NCBI RefSeq assembly: GCF_913775985.1
Contig: NZ_CAJYMB010000096.1
Coordinates: forward strand, 36,609 to 100,608
DNA length: 64,000 bases
Source: an uncultured Pluralibacter sp.
GTDB taxonomy: Bacteria > Pseudomonadota > Gammaproteobacteria > Enterobacterales > Enterobacteriaceae
Reading direction: 5' to 3'
Of the stretch, positions 7,575-15,552 are shown one piece after another. The notes beneath the pieces were generated by a model. That model searched no databases and was not told the DNA's origin. It saw only the letters and a list, made by a program, of their open reading frames with translations. Position numbers and translations under genes: made by a program. The stretch's first letter is position 1, and the number at the start of each line of letters is the position of its first letter.

Positions 7575-8561
7575 ATGAAAAAAACGACTTCACGTAAGGC
7601 GGCCCGCCGCCCGGCAAAACAGACTGATCTCTATCGCCAGATAACCGACCGTATCGTTGTTGCGCTGGAAAACGGTGTCGCGCCCTGGCGTAAGCCGTGG
7701 CGTGCAGCTGCGGGCAGCGGTCTGGCCGGTCTGCCCCTTAATGCCACAACCGGACGCCACTACAGCGGTGTGAATGTCCTGCTTCTCTGGATGTCAGCGG
7801 AAGAGCAGGGTTTTCGCAATCACCGCTGGCTGACTTACCGGCAGGCGCAGCAGGCCGGCGGCCAGGTGCGTAAAGGTGAGAAAGCCACCCTGGCCGTGGT
7901 GTACAAGGACTGGACGAAACAGGCGGAAGACCGTGAGGGCAACCGCCTTTATGACAGTGACGGCAAACCGCTGACGGAAACCGTGCCGATGCTTAGACCC
8001 CTGCAGCTGTTCAACGCTGAGCAGTGTGAGGGATTGCCGGCAGAAGTGGCGGCTTCACCTGAGCAACCGCCGGCGGTGGATGAGGACGGCATACTCAGTC
8101 CGGACGTGATGGACAGGGTAGTCCGGATGTTTAACGCCACAGGAGTTAAACACCGGACGCTGCCTCAGAACCGGGCATATTACCGCCCGCTGACGGATGA
8201 AATTGTGATGCCGGTGGCCGGGCAGTTTTTTACGGAGGCGGACTGGTGGTCCACGCTGCTGCATGAGCTGGTACACAGTACCGGTCATGCGAAGCGACTT
8301 AACCGGGAGGGGATAACCTCCTCATCCCGGCAGTTCGGGGACCCGGCGTATGCTTTTGAGGAGCTCATCGCCGAAATGGGCAGCGCGTTTTTGTGTGCTC
8401 AGCTTGGCGTATCCGGTGAGGTTCAGCACGACAGCTATGTGGACCACTGGCTGAAGGTGCTGAAATCTGACAAAAAGGCCCTGTTCCGCGCCTGCCGGCA
8501 TGCCCGGGAAGCGTCGGAATACCTGCTGGCACTGCCTGAACGTCAGGCTGTGGCGGCGTAA
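7575..8561 (+). CDS. ardC: ArdC-type antirestriction protein (ssDNA-binding domain plus zincin metallopeptidase)
   Basis: The protein is 328 aa. The N-terminal half matches the ArdC N domain (QITDRIVVALENGVAPWRKPW, then the Tyr-Ser-Gly-Val-Asn stretch), which binds single-stranded DNA. The C-terminal half is a zincin-like metallopeptidase with HELVH (His230, Glu231, His234) and a downstream FEELIAEMGS motif that supplies the third ligand. ArdC proteins protect incoming conjugative DNA from type I restriction. The setting here, next to pseudoknots, helicase and relaxase-like genes, fits expression during element entry. The start at 7575 is supported by GGTATATCTC spacing and the homologous N-terminus. 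Confidence 0.85.
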   Translation: MKKTTSRKAARRPAKQTDLYRQITDRIVVALENGVAPWRKPWRAAAGSGLAGLPLNATTGRHYSGVNVLLLWMSAEEQGFRNHRWLTYRQAQQAGGQVRKGEKATLAVVYKDWTKQAEDREGNRLYDSDGKPLTETVPMLRPLQLFNAEQCEGLPAEVAASPEQPPAVDEDGILSPDVMDRVVRMFNATGVKHRTLPQNRAYYRPLTDEIVMPVAGQFFTEADWWSTLLHELVHSTGHAKRLNREGITSSSRQFGDPAYAFEELIAEMGSAFLCAQLGVSGEVQHDSYVDHWLKVLKSDKKALFRACRHAREASEYLLALPERQAVAA

Positions 8562-8600
8562 TTAACTTATCCGGTGGCGGTTATTCGTAACTGTCACCGT

Positions 8601-8645
8601 CCCGTGAGGACACTGCTCCTCACGGGGGCTGTGTCCTCTTTTTTT
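8601..8645 (+). promoter_or_regulatory. Dual-hairpin leader 5
   Basis: Hairpin A: CCCGTGAGG (8601-8609) with CCTCACGGG (8618-8626), nine perfect pairs. Hairpin B: GAGGACAC (8606-8613) with GTGTCCTC (8631-8638), eight perfect pairs, then seven T. The arms overlap by four bases. This is the clearest example of the mutually exclusive design. Confidence 0.75.
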
Positions 8646-8665
8646 ATGAAAGAGGAGTATTCACT

Positions 8666-9598
8666 ATGTCCGAATGGTGTCATAACCGCCTGGAAATCAC
8701 CGGTAAATCCGTCTGCATCGATGTCATGCTGCAGTGGATAAACGGGACTGACGTCCCGCGTCACCGCCACGCTGTGCAACAGAGCATACAGCTTTTTCTG
8801 GCCGGCGCGGCGGGGATACTTAAACCGGTGCGCACCACGTCGTATCCGCCCTTTCAGGGGCTGGTCCGGGCAGGCACAGGGCTTTCCACTGCGGCCAACC
8901 AGGCGTTTGAAAACTGGCTGGCATTGTTGCTGAAGGATGCCGTTCTTGATCCGGAAACCATCCGGGCCATTGACCGGCTGTATCACCAGTCAGGTCTGGG
9001 TGCACTGAAATGGGAAAACATCCCCGTCTCAGCTCGTGACGTTATGGCAGAGCTGACCGGCCGGCAATATACCGACTGGTTTGGTCTGGTCAGTGCTGGC
9101 GAGGAGTCTGATGCTTCGGCTGCCTGGGAACGGCTCAGCCAGTATCCTGAACGCTCCCAGCCCTGCGACATGCTGGCCGTCATACCCACCCGTCTGGCTG
9201 CAGAGCTGAGCGGGGCCGGTGGGCTGATGTCCGGTGTGTCGACCACAACCAGCCTCTACTGCCGGCAGTACGGCATGGAGTGGCCGGCCGGGCACAATGT
9301 CAGCTGGCAGCGGCATACGCCAAACAGTCTTACGCTGCAGATGGATACGCCCTGGCTCCCGCCGTCAGGTGAGGTTGTCGGGGAAATCTCAGCGGTGTTT
9401 GACTGCGAGGTGCGTCACAGCTACAGCGAGCCCGTAAGCGGGCTAAGCGGTTACGACTGCTATGACGGCGGTGAGCATGTTGACGGATACAAAGGTGCGT
9501 CCGGCGCGCCTCAGCCCGGTCAGGTGCTTTATCTGGTCAGCGATGAGCTGGCGTCACCGGTTCAGGAGCCTGCATCATATCGTGAGGTCAGGGGTTAA
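8666..9598 (+). CDS. DUF1281-family ferredoxin-like-fold protein of plasmids and ICEs
   Basis: The protein is 310 aa. The N-terminus MSEWCHNRLEITG is the signature of the DUF1281 family, which occurs on conjugative plasmids and integrative elements. The C-terminal part (GEVVGEISAVFDCEVRHSYSE, then a Gly/Tyr/Asp-rich tail) is also characteristic. No enzymatic motif is visible and the function of the family is unknown to me. The start follows AGAGGAGTATTCACT. Its repeated position beside ardC and methylase genes on transferable elements suggests a role in establishment after transfer. Confidence 0.75.
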   Translation: MSEWCHNRLEITGKSVCIDVMLQWINGTDVPRHRHAVQQSIQLFLAGAAGILKPVRTTSYPPFQGLVRAGTGLSTAANQAFENWLALLLKDAVLDPETIRAIDRLYHQSGLGALKWENIPVSARDVMAELTGRQYTDWFGLVSAGEESDASAAWERLSQYPERSQPCDMLAVIPTRLAAELSGAGGLMSGVSTTTSLYCRQYGMEWPAGHNVSWQRHTPNSLTLQMDTPWLPPSGEVVGEISAVFDCEVRHSYSEPVSGLSGYDCYDGGEHVDGYKGASGAPQPGQVLYLVSDELASPVQEPASYREVRG

Positions 9599-9622
9599 AA
9601 GCCTGCGCCTCCGTTAACCCCG

Positions 9623-9645
9623 CCACGGCACTGCCGTGGCTTTTT
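9623..9645 (+). terminator. Intrinsic terminator after the DUF1281 gene
   Basis: CCACGGCA (9623-9630) pairs perfectly with TGCCGTGG (9632-9639), followed by CTTTTT. Confidence 0.75.
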
Positions 9646-9650
9646 ACCCT

Positions 9651-9692
9651 CAGGGGACACGTCCCCTGGTCAGGGTGCGTGTCCCTTTTTTT
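9651..9692 (+). promoter_or_regulatory. Dual-hairpin leader 6
   Basis: Hairpin A: CAGGGGAC (9651-9658) with GTCCCCTG (9661-9668). Hairpin B: GGGACACG (9654-9661) with CGTGTCCC (9678-9685), then seven T. The following TATGGAGAAACGC ribosome-binding region is nearly identical to that after leader 1. Confidence 0.75.
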
Positions 9693-9704
9693 ATGGAGAA
9701 ACGC

Positions 9705-10388
9705 ATGCCTGGCATGATTAACCACGAAAAAGCCTTTGTTAAATTGTTCAGTCAGACGGCCCGGTATCATCACCGGTTCAAAGTATTTGAAGACTTCATC
9801 AGCTGCAGCGTCATCGCGCTGGAAAACCGGCTTCACTTCAGTGGGGTGCGGGAGCAAAAGTATCTGCGTATCGTCGGTGGATACGAAAAGGAGGACGTCA
9901 TGCGCATGGCGCAGCTGCTGGCCCACGTTGTTAACGGGCTGGGTGACGCGCCCGGGGACTTCCTGGGGCGTGTCTTTATGCAGCTGGAGCTGGGTGACAA
10001 ATACCGGGGGCAGTTTTTCACGCCCTGGGACGTGGCCAGGATGATGGCGGCCATGCAGTTGGGCGACACCGAAGCGTTGTTCCGTGATAAACCCTTCATC
10101 ACCCTGAGTGAACCTGCGTGCGGGGCCGGCTGCATGGTGCTGGCATTTGCTGATGTTCTGCAAAAGGCAGGGTGGCCACCGCACCGGTATCTGTGGGTCT
10201 CCGCAACAGATATCGATCCGCTTGCGGCCGGAATGGCTTATATACAGCTGTCCCTGTGCGGAATTGCCGGGGAGGTGGTGGTTGGTAACACCCTGGCGAA
10301 TGAGCGACGCCGGATACTCCACACGCCCGGGCACTATCTCGGCGGCTGGCCTGTTCGTCTGGATCCACGACACTTTCAGGCAGCATAA
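9705..10388 (+). CDS. N6 DNA methylase-like protein lacking the catalytic motif IV
   Basis: The protein is 227 aa from the ATG at 9705; an upstream in-frame start would translate the leader. It shows the HsdM-type order GQFFTPWDVARMM then SEPACGAGCM (motif I, SAM binding) then ATDIDPLAAGMA and VVVGNTL. In true N6-adenine methylases the NPPF/Y catalytic motif follows GNTL; here the protein ends within about 30 residues (HYLGGWPVRL) and has no NPP motif. It can probably bind SAM and perhaps DNA but should not methylate in the usual way. Similar short proteins exist on F-like plasmids, so this may be the normal family form rather than decay. Confidence 0.75.
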   Translation: MPGMINHEKAFVKLFSQTARYHHRFKVFEDFISCSVIALENRLHFSGVREQKYLRIVGGYEKEDVMRMAQLLAHVVNGLGDAPGDFLGRVFMQLELGDKYRGQFFTPWDVARMMAAMQLGDTEALFRDKPFITLSEPACGAGCMVLAFADVLQKAGWPPHRYLWVSATDIDPLAAGMAYIQLSLCGIAGEVVVGNTLANERRRILHTPGHYLGGWPVRLDPRHFQAA

Positions 10389-10398
10389 TCAAATCCAC

Positions 10399-10424
10399 AC
10401 GCTCCCGCACGGGAGCGTTTTTTA
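10399..10424 (+). terminator. Intrinsic terminator
   Basis: ACGCTCCC (10399-10406), loop GCAC, GGGAGCGT (10411-10418), then a run of T. It separates the methylase-like gene from the helicase gene, which therefore probably has its own promoter in 10425-10512. Confidence 0.8.
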
Positions 10425-10512
10425 TTTGTGAAGCAGGGTATCTGGTTTTTTATCGCAGTTAACGTCTCCCGCTGCCAGTCTGATTTCTTATACGCAGCTG
10501 CCGGAGAGTCCC

Positions 10513-12021
10513 ATGACCTGGAAAAACACAGCCGAGCAAAACGCCATCATTGAGTGGAAGGGCACTCATCTTGTGGTAAACGCTTTTGCCGGCACAGGAA
10601 AAACCACCACGTTAGTCAGCTACGCTGAAGCCAATCCGGAACGCAGGATGCTTTACCTTGCCTACAACCGCGCTGTGCGGGATGAGGCTGAACGCAAATT
10701 CCCCTATAACGTAGAGTGTAAAACGTCGCATCAGCTGGCATGGGCCCGTTTTGGCAAACATTTCCGTGACCGGCTGACAGCCAGTCTGCGCATTACGGAT
10801 GTGGCCAGAAAGCTCAACACCCGCCACTGGCCGCTGGCCAGACTGGCGCTCAGTGGGCTGAATATGTTCCTCTGTAGCGCAGATCCCGAGCCAGGGCTGA
10901 TACATCTGCCCGCTGAGGATGATCGCCACGGTCTTGATGCAGGTAAAATTCTGGGGGCAATCCAGATCCTCTGGTATGAAATGAGCCGTACTGATTCAGT
11001 CTTTCCCGTCACGCACGACACCTACCTTAAACTGTTCCAGCTCTCTCATCCTGACCTGTCAAAACGCTGGGACACCATACTCTTCGATGAGGCCCAGGAC
11101 GCCAATCCGGTGACCAGTGCGTTTGTACTGAATCAGCCCTGCCGTGTCATTCTGGTCGGCGACCGTTACCAGCAGATTTACCGGTTTCGCGGGGCAGATA
11201 ATGCACTCAGTGCCCCACAGCTGGCACAGGCAGACCGGTTGTGGCTGACAGCGAGTTTCCGGTTTGGTCCTGAGGTGGCGCGTGTGGCCAACATCCTGCT
11301 TGAACGTGCCGGAGAGGAAAAGCGCGTGACAGGTAACGGGGGCCAGGATGCTGTCGTCAGCAGCCTTCCGGCAGGGGCTGAGCACGTTGCGGTACTGAGC
11401 CGGACGGTATCAGGCGTGATCGGCAGCGCCCTGACGGCGAGCCTTATGGAGAAAAAGGTCTTCTGGGTCGGGGGGATTGAAGGCTACAAAACAGAGGAGC
11501 TGGAAGACCTGTACTGGTTCTCCGCTGATATGCCTGAAAAGATGCAGTCCCCGCGCCTCAGCCGGGACTACCGGGATTTTGACGATTACTGCTCGATTGC
11601 CAAAGCCACGCAGGACGTGGAGATGAACCAGGCTATTCGCCTGCTCGATGACTTTTTCCCGCTTCCGCAAAAACTGGCCATTATGCGCCGTCAGGTCGTC
11701 ACTCATGAAAAAGACGCTCAGGTCACGGTTTCAACCGCACACCGCAGCAAAGGGCTGGAATGGCCGGTGGTAATGCTCAGTGAAGATTTTACTGATATCA
11801 CCGATCCGCTCCTCTCGCAGGAAGAGCGACAGGATGAGACTAACCTGCTGTATGTGGCTGTCACACGGGCAAGAGAGACGCTTGTGCTGAACGAGCTGGT
11901 GCGCTGGCTCAGCGAGGCCGGTGAGGAGGAGGAGGAAAACATCAGTGAAGCCGGTGAGGGTGATGATGAGAACGGTGCAGATATGCCCGGCGACACGGGA
12001 GAAACTTCCGGGAATGAATAA
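10513..12021 (+). CDS. UvrD/PcrA-like SF1 helicase
   Basis: The protein is 502 aa. Walker A AGTGKTTT (Lys30), motif II DEAQD (residues 192-196), VGDRYQQIYRFRGA (motif III), a conserved TAHRSKGLEW and a C-terminal YVAVTRARE (motif VI) identify a superfamily 1A helicase, at the short end of that family's size range. The last ~45 residues are Glu/Asp/Gly-rich and likely disordered. The RBS is GGAGAGTCCC. It may act in element replication or repair of transferred single strands; that role is inferred from its neighbours only. Confidence 0.85.
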   Translation: MTWKNTAEQNAIIEWKGTHLVVNAFAGTGKTTTLVSYAEANPERRMLYLAYNRAVRDEAERKFPYNVECKTSHQLAWARFGKHFRDRLTASLRITDVARKLNTRHWPLARLALSGLNMFLCSADPEPGLIHLPAEDDRHGLDAGKILGAIQILWYEMSRTDSVFPVTHDTYLKLFQLSHPDLSKRWDTILFDEAQDANPVTSAFVLNQPCRVILVGDRYQQIYRFRGADNALSAPQLAQADRLWLTASFRFGPEVARVANILLERAGEEKRVTGNGGQDAVVSSLPAGAEHVAVLSRTVSGVIGSALTASLMEKKVFWVGGIEGYKTEELEDLYWFSADMPEKMQSPRLSRDYRDFDDYCSIAKATQDVEMNQAIRLLDDFFPLPQKLAIMRRQVVTHEKDAQVTVSTAHRSKGLEWPVVMLSEDFTDITDPLLSQEERQDETNLLYVAVTRARETLVLNELVRWLSEAGEEEEENISEAGEGDDENGADMPGDTGETSGNE

Positions 12022-12087
12022 CTGGTTTTTTATGGTGTGGCGCAGGGAGTGTCATAACACTGAGCAGCCCTGTACCAGGAGAACACC

Positions 12088-13713
12088 ATGCTCAGCAGAA
12101 TCCGGACCCTGAGGTCTCTGTTTTCAAAAGGCGAACCAGAAGCACTACATCATATATCCACAGTCACGCCCGTCGGCTACCACGCTCCGCGCGGAGCTGG
12201 CATGATGTGCGCCAGCCCATTACGAAAAACCTGCCTGCAGCAGATATGGGAGAACTGCTCTCTGCCCGCAGACCTGTTTCAGCGCCTCTATTTGGCACCT
12301 CTGAATGGTTTGTTAGCCAGGGTACAGAATGTGCCGGCTACGCAGCAGGGAAGGTGGTCACAGTCAGACGGTTTTGGCGACCTTACGTTGCAGTTCACGA
12401 CCTGTGCGGTCAGGCTGGCAAAAGGGTACATGTTCCCCCCCGGCGCGGCACCGGAAGAGCAGGCAGCGCAGAATGTGATGTGGAATGCGGTGATTTACTG
12501 GTCGGCGCTGTTCTGGCACCTGCCTCTTCTTGCGACTCTGGAGGGGGAGCTGCTTGACGGTAAAAGCTGGCTTCCGGGAATGACCGTTCCGGACTCGCCT
12601 TATCGTTTCCGGTTCCGGGAGGCAGAGAACGCATCAGCGTTTGCGGCGCTTGCCGCCGGGCAACTTATGCCGGCAGAGGCAACGGGCTGGCTGGCAGAGA
12701 ATCCCGGGGCGCTGGGCAACCTTGCCGGCGCACTCTGGAATCAGCATCCGGGCATGCCATTGATACGCAGCCTGATGAAGCAGGCTGCAGAGAAAACAGA
12801 TTCTCCTCTGATAGAGTCAAAGACTGACGAAGTAGTAAATACCTTAGCAGGTGGACTATCTGAAGATAAAACCACCGTTCAGACGATACACACTTCGATT
12901 TCATCCCCGGACGTTTCTTCTCAACAATCAGATACGAATACGACAGATGCTTTAGCGGCTCCGGCAATTTTTGATCTTGCTTCCAGTATTGAGCCGGCTT
13001 CTCAAACTGACAGCCTTTTGTCAGAGGACCTCAGAGATTCCGGATCAGAAAGCCCTGCCAACGAGACAGTAATGACGGCAGTTGCTGACGACACTGACGC
13101 GCTTTTATCTCTGTTTGAAGTACCGGAAAAAATGGCAACAGACGGTGATAGCAGTGAGGCTTTACCTGAACAGCCCTTTTCTGAAAACGAAAAAAATTCT
13201 CCATCATACCCCATTGAAAATACTGAATTTTCTGAAAGTTCAGACAGTCATTTCACAGAGGAAAACTCAGAACATTCTGCGGTTGCCTTTGTTAACAAAT
13301 GTGATGAAAGATTACATTCCGCATCCGGGGCAGTCAGCGGTACTGAAGAAGTGGAAGGAACGCGTTTTTTTGACTGGCTTCGGGAAGGGATCAACCGGGG
13401 GGAGATCGCTTTTAATGGTAAAGATGACAAAGTTCACATTATTGCCGGTTACGTCTTTTTACCTGTCCCCGGCATTTTTTTTGACTACCTTAAGGCCACC
13501 GGCTCCACAGATAATCGGGAGAAAGTTCAGTCGTCTTTTGAGCAACTTAATTTACATAAACGTAGGGATAACAGGAGGTTTTACTTCGCTCAGTTGTTCG
13601 ATACCCCCGATAAATCAGGCAAGTTTAAACGGATGAAAGGCTATCTGGTTAAAAGCAGACAGGTATTCAGAAAGACAATCCCTCAGGACAGTCAGTTCCT
13701 TTTGTTTCCCTGA
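12088..13713 (+). CDS. TraI_2 (MOBH relaxase-like) domain protein with degenerate HD site
   Basis: The protein is 541 aa. Residues ~20-230 align by eye with the TraI_2 domain of MOBH relaxases (VRLAKGYMFPPGAAPEEQ is diagnostic) and the last ~110 residues with its C-terminal domain (FFDWLREGI to QVFRKTIPQ). Between them lies a long Ser/Thr/Glu/Asp-rich, low-complexity linker. In active MOBH proteins a G-G-L-x-x-H stretch and an HD (LLHDLGK) ligate metal; the corresponding places here read DGFGDLTLQF and ALFWHLPLL, so the ligands appear lost. It may be a non-catalytic paralogue or accessory factor. The RBS is AGGAGAACACC and the integrase lies 55 bases downstream. Confidence 0.75.
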   Translation: MLSRIRTLRSLFSKGEPEALHHISTVTPVGYHAPRGAGMMCASPLRKTCLQQIWENCSLPADLFQRLYLAPLNGLLARVQNVPATQQGRWSQSDGFGDLTLQFTTCAVRLAKGYMFPPGAAPEEQAAQNVMWNAVIYWSALFWHLPLLATLEGELLDGKSWLPGMTVPDSPYRFRFREAENASAFAALAAGQLMPAEATGWLAENPGALGNLAGALWNQHPGMPLIRSLMKQAAEKTDSPLIESKTDEVVNTLAGGLSEDKTTVQTIHTSISSPDVSSQQSDTNTTDALAAPAIFDLASSIEPASQTDSLLSEDLRDSGSESPANETVMTAVADDTDALLSLFEVPEKMATDGDSSEALPEQPFSENEKNSPSYPIENTEFSESSDSHFTEENSEHSAVAFVNKCDERLHSASGAVSGTEEVEGTRFFDWLREGINRGEIAFNGKDDKVHIIAGYVFLPVPGIFFDYLKATGSTDNREKVQSSFEQLNLHKRRDNRRFYFAQLFDTPDKSGKFKRMKGYLVKSRQVFRKTIPQDSQFLLFP

Positions 13714-13768
13714 CCGTAATCGCGGTCTGACATCTGGTGCGTATCTGTAACTTTGAGAGGAATGTAAA

Positions 13769-14770
13769 ATGAACGAAATGAACGCTGACTGGCTATGGAA
13801 AGAACTTCTGGATGAATATTTTTTCTGTAAGTCGCTACGTGAAGATACAGAATGGAGTTATCAGAAAGTGGTTCGCGGGTTCAGAAAGCATATCGGGGAA
13901 GCGCGGGCACCTTACAGCATAACCAGTCGTGAAGTACTTGAGTGGCGAAGACACGTATTAAAAAAACAGGGCCTGTCAGCACATACCTGGAACAATAAGG
14001 TCACTCACATGCGCGCACTGTATAATTTTGCCATTACTTCTCAACTGACGGACTTTACAAAAAATCCCTTCAGCGGCGTTTCGGTTAAACATGACAAGAA
14101 AAGGAAAAAGACGCTCACCAAAAACCAGATGACAAAGATCTGGCTGACCATGCAGCAGTTTTCTTCTGAACAAATGTCCGAATCAAAGTGTGCATTACGC
14201 CCTGTGTGGTACTGGCTGGCAGTTCTGGACACGCTGCGTTACACAGGGATGCGCCAGAATCAATTGCTGCACATTCGTCTGAAAGACGTCTGTCTTGAGG
14301 ATGGCTGGATTGAGCTGAGAACAGAAGGCAGCAAAACCTATCGTGAGTGGCGGGTACCCGTTGTCAGCCATTTACGTCCGCGCCTGGAGGGATTGCTGCA
14401 ACGTGCAAGAGACTGCGGTGCCGGCAACAATGACGCGCTGTTTCATTATGAGAGATTCGTGTCTTCGCCTGCTGACAGGGCATCTCTTTCTGAAAAGCCC
14501 TCGCTGCAGCCATTACGTTCATTTTTCCGACGTCTCTCAAAAGAGTGCGGATTTGACATCTCACCCCATCGGTTCAGGCATACGCTAGCCACAACACTGA
14601 TGAGCTCACCTGAACGAAACCTGCAACTGGTTAAAGGATTGTTGGGGCATCGTAATGTGAGCACAACAATGGAATACGTTGATATCAGTATGGATATTGT
14701 GAGCCAGGCGCTGGAAAAGGAAATGGCACTTTACACTGATAAGGCTGAAGAGATGTTTTACAATGGTTGA
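13769..14770 (+). CDS. Tyrosine recombinase / integrase of the island
   Basis: The protein is 333 aa. The C-terminal catalytic domain has Arg162 (YTGMRQ), His267-x-x-Arg270 (PHRFRH), His294 (LLGHRN) and nucleophile Tyr303 (TMEYVD); the N-terminal ~110 residues form a SAM-like core-binding domain (YSITSREVLEWRRHVLKKQ). It is complete, with an AGAGG ribosome-binding site. Lying next to the 3' end of a tRNA-Phe gene it most likely catalyses integration and excision of the island there. No excisionase gene is visible in the window. Confidence 0.9.
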   Translation: MNEMNADWLWKELLDEYFFCKSLREDTEWSYQKVVRGFRKHIGEARAPYSITSREVLEWRRHVLKKQGLSAHTWNNKVTHMRALYNFAITSQLTDFTKNPFSGVSVKHDKKRKKTLTKNQMTKIWLTMQQFSSEQMSESKCALRPVWYWLAVLDTLRYTGMRQNQLLHIRLKDVCLEDGWIELRTEGSKTYREWRVPVVSHLRPRLEGLLQRARDCGAGNNDALFHYERFVSSPADRASLSEKPSLQPLRSFFRRLSKECGFDISPHRFRHTLATTLMSSPERNLQLVKGLLGHRNVSTTMEYVDISMDIVSQALEKEMALYTDKAEEMFYNG

Positions 14771-14791
14771 CATTCAGTCACGCCATTGTAA
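14758..14791 (+). repeat. Inverted repeat at the integrase stop
   Basis: TTACAATGG (14758-14766) is matched by CCATTGTAA (14783-14791). It overlaps the end of the integrase gene and could be a weak terminator or a recombinase/accessory binding site near the attachment site. Confidence 0.5.
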
Positions 14792-14813
14792 TTATTCACA
14801 GTGATCGAGAAAA

Positions 14814-14838
14814 GGGAGCCTGCCGCAAACAGGCTCCC
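14814..14838. terminator. Strong bidirectional hairpin between integrase and tRNA-Phe
   Basis: GGGAGCCTG (14814-14822) pairs perfectly with CAGGCTCCC (14830-14838), with flanking A-runs on the left. It probably terminates the tRNA transcript, which is read on the minus strand. The rest of 14771-14952 holds no gene that I can see. Confidence 0.6.
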
Positions 14839-14952
14839 TAATCGAGAGGGTAACTTCTTGATGTATGCTGATGTGAGGATCAACATCAACAAGTACCACT
14901 CCCGTTAAACGCCCGTCAGTTTTCTCACCTCTGACCAGCGTGCTTCGAATAG

Positions 14953-15028
14953 TGGTGCCCGGAGGCGGAATCGAACCACCGACACGGGGATTTTCAATCC
15001 CCTGCTCTACCGACTGAGCTATCCGGGC
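14953..15028 (-). tRNA. pheV: tRNA-Phe (GAA), integration site of the island
   Basis: On the minus strand the 76-base sequence starts GCCCGGATAGCTC and ends CCGGGCACCA, with CCA encoded. The acceptor stem, D-arm (AGTCGGTAGAGC), anticodon stem-loop with GAA in ATTGAAAAT, and T-arm GGTTCGATTCC are all intact. The E. coli pheV gene sits in the same place beside speC. The island lies on its 3' side, so integration kept the tRNA complete. Confidence 0.97.
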
Positions 15029-15315
15029 AACGGGGCGCATTAAACCTTAATCGCCGCACCTCGTCAACGAAATTTATTGTTTTCACTGCGGACTGCGCAA
15101 TCTCTCGCCACATCAGCGAAAAAACAGCCGTTTCAGGATAAAAAGCGCGGCTGACGGTCATTTTCACCCCTGCAAAAGCATACCAGGCGCGCTACCTCCC
15201 CCCGGCAGATAATCTCTATCCTCGCCTGTCCCCGACAGGCCATTTCGCCTTGCGCGCCGGGGTGAAAACTGCCATTATTGCGCGAATTTTCACCTTCACG
15301 AACGGGAGATGCCGC

Positions 15316-15390
15316 ATGTTATTCGCTATACCGCCGCGCGCTGTCGCCCTGCGTCGTTCCCCGCGTTTCTCCCTTCTCACCATGCGGTGA
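15316..15390 (+). CDS. Candidate 24-aa leader peptide upstream of speC
   Basis: The ORF encodes MLFAIPPRAVALRRSPRFSL then LTMR, preceded by a good ribosome-binding site GGGAG seven bases from the ATG. Its stop codon lies inside a perfect hairpin CTCACC-ATGC-GGTGAG (15376-15391), and a second stem AGTAAAA...TTTTACT follows. The speC start is 162 bases further on and lacks an obvious strong ribosome-binding site. Such an arrangement resembles leader-peptide control as known for speF (SpeFL, ornithine sensing), but this peptide is not SpeFL and its role here is inference. The remaining 15029-15315 sequence holds no gene I can support. Confidence 0.35.
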   Translation: MLFAIPPRAVALRRSPRFSLLTMR

Positions 15391-15552
15391 GGGCACCACA
15401 GGCTCACTGCAGGCCAGCAGTAAAATCAGAAGCAGTCTGCTTTTACTGATGTCTCGCGGCCGGAGCTGGCTACCAGTCGGACCACGAACAGTGACGGGCA
15501 GGCCGAGATGCCGCCCGGGTCATTCACATCCCGAATTTGGGTATTCGCGCTT

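Larger units (their letters stand above)
1..14975. mobile_element. Right part of a genomic island / ICE inserted at tRNA-Phe
   Basis: Everything from the window start to the 3' end of the tRNA-Phe gene appears foreign to the conserved speC region. It carries a tyrosine integrase next to the tRNA, a TraI_2 (MOBH relaxase-like) gene, ArdC, DUF1281, a methylase fragment, a UvrD-like helicase and a defence operon. Integration into the 3' end of tRNA-Phe genes is common for such elements. The expected attachment core lies within the 3' half of the tRNA (about 14953-14975). The opposite boundary is outside the window, so the element's size, its second att copy and its conjugation genes cannot be judged. 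The first 5.5 kb is visibly more AT-rich than the core genes to the right. Confidence 0.8.

Noticed and set aside
9588..10373. Antisense frames over the methylase-like gene
   Set aside because: The plus strand has the SAM motif, ribosome-binding site and structured leader; the minus-strand frames have none.
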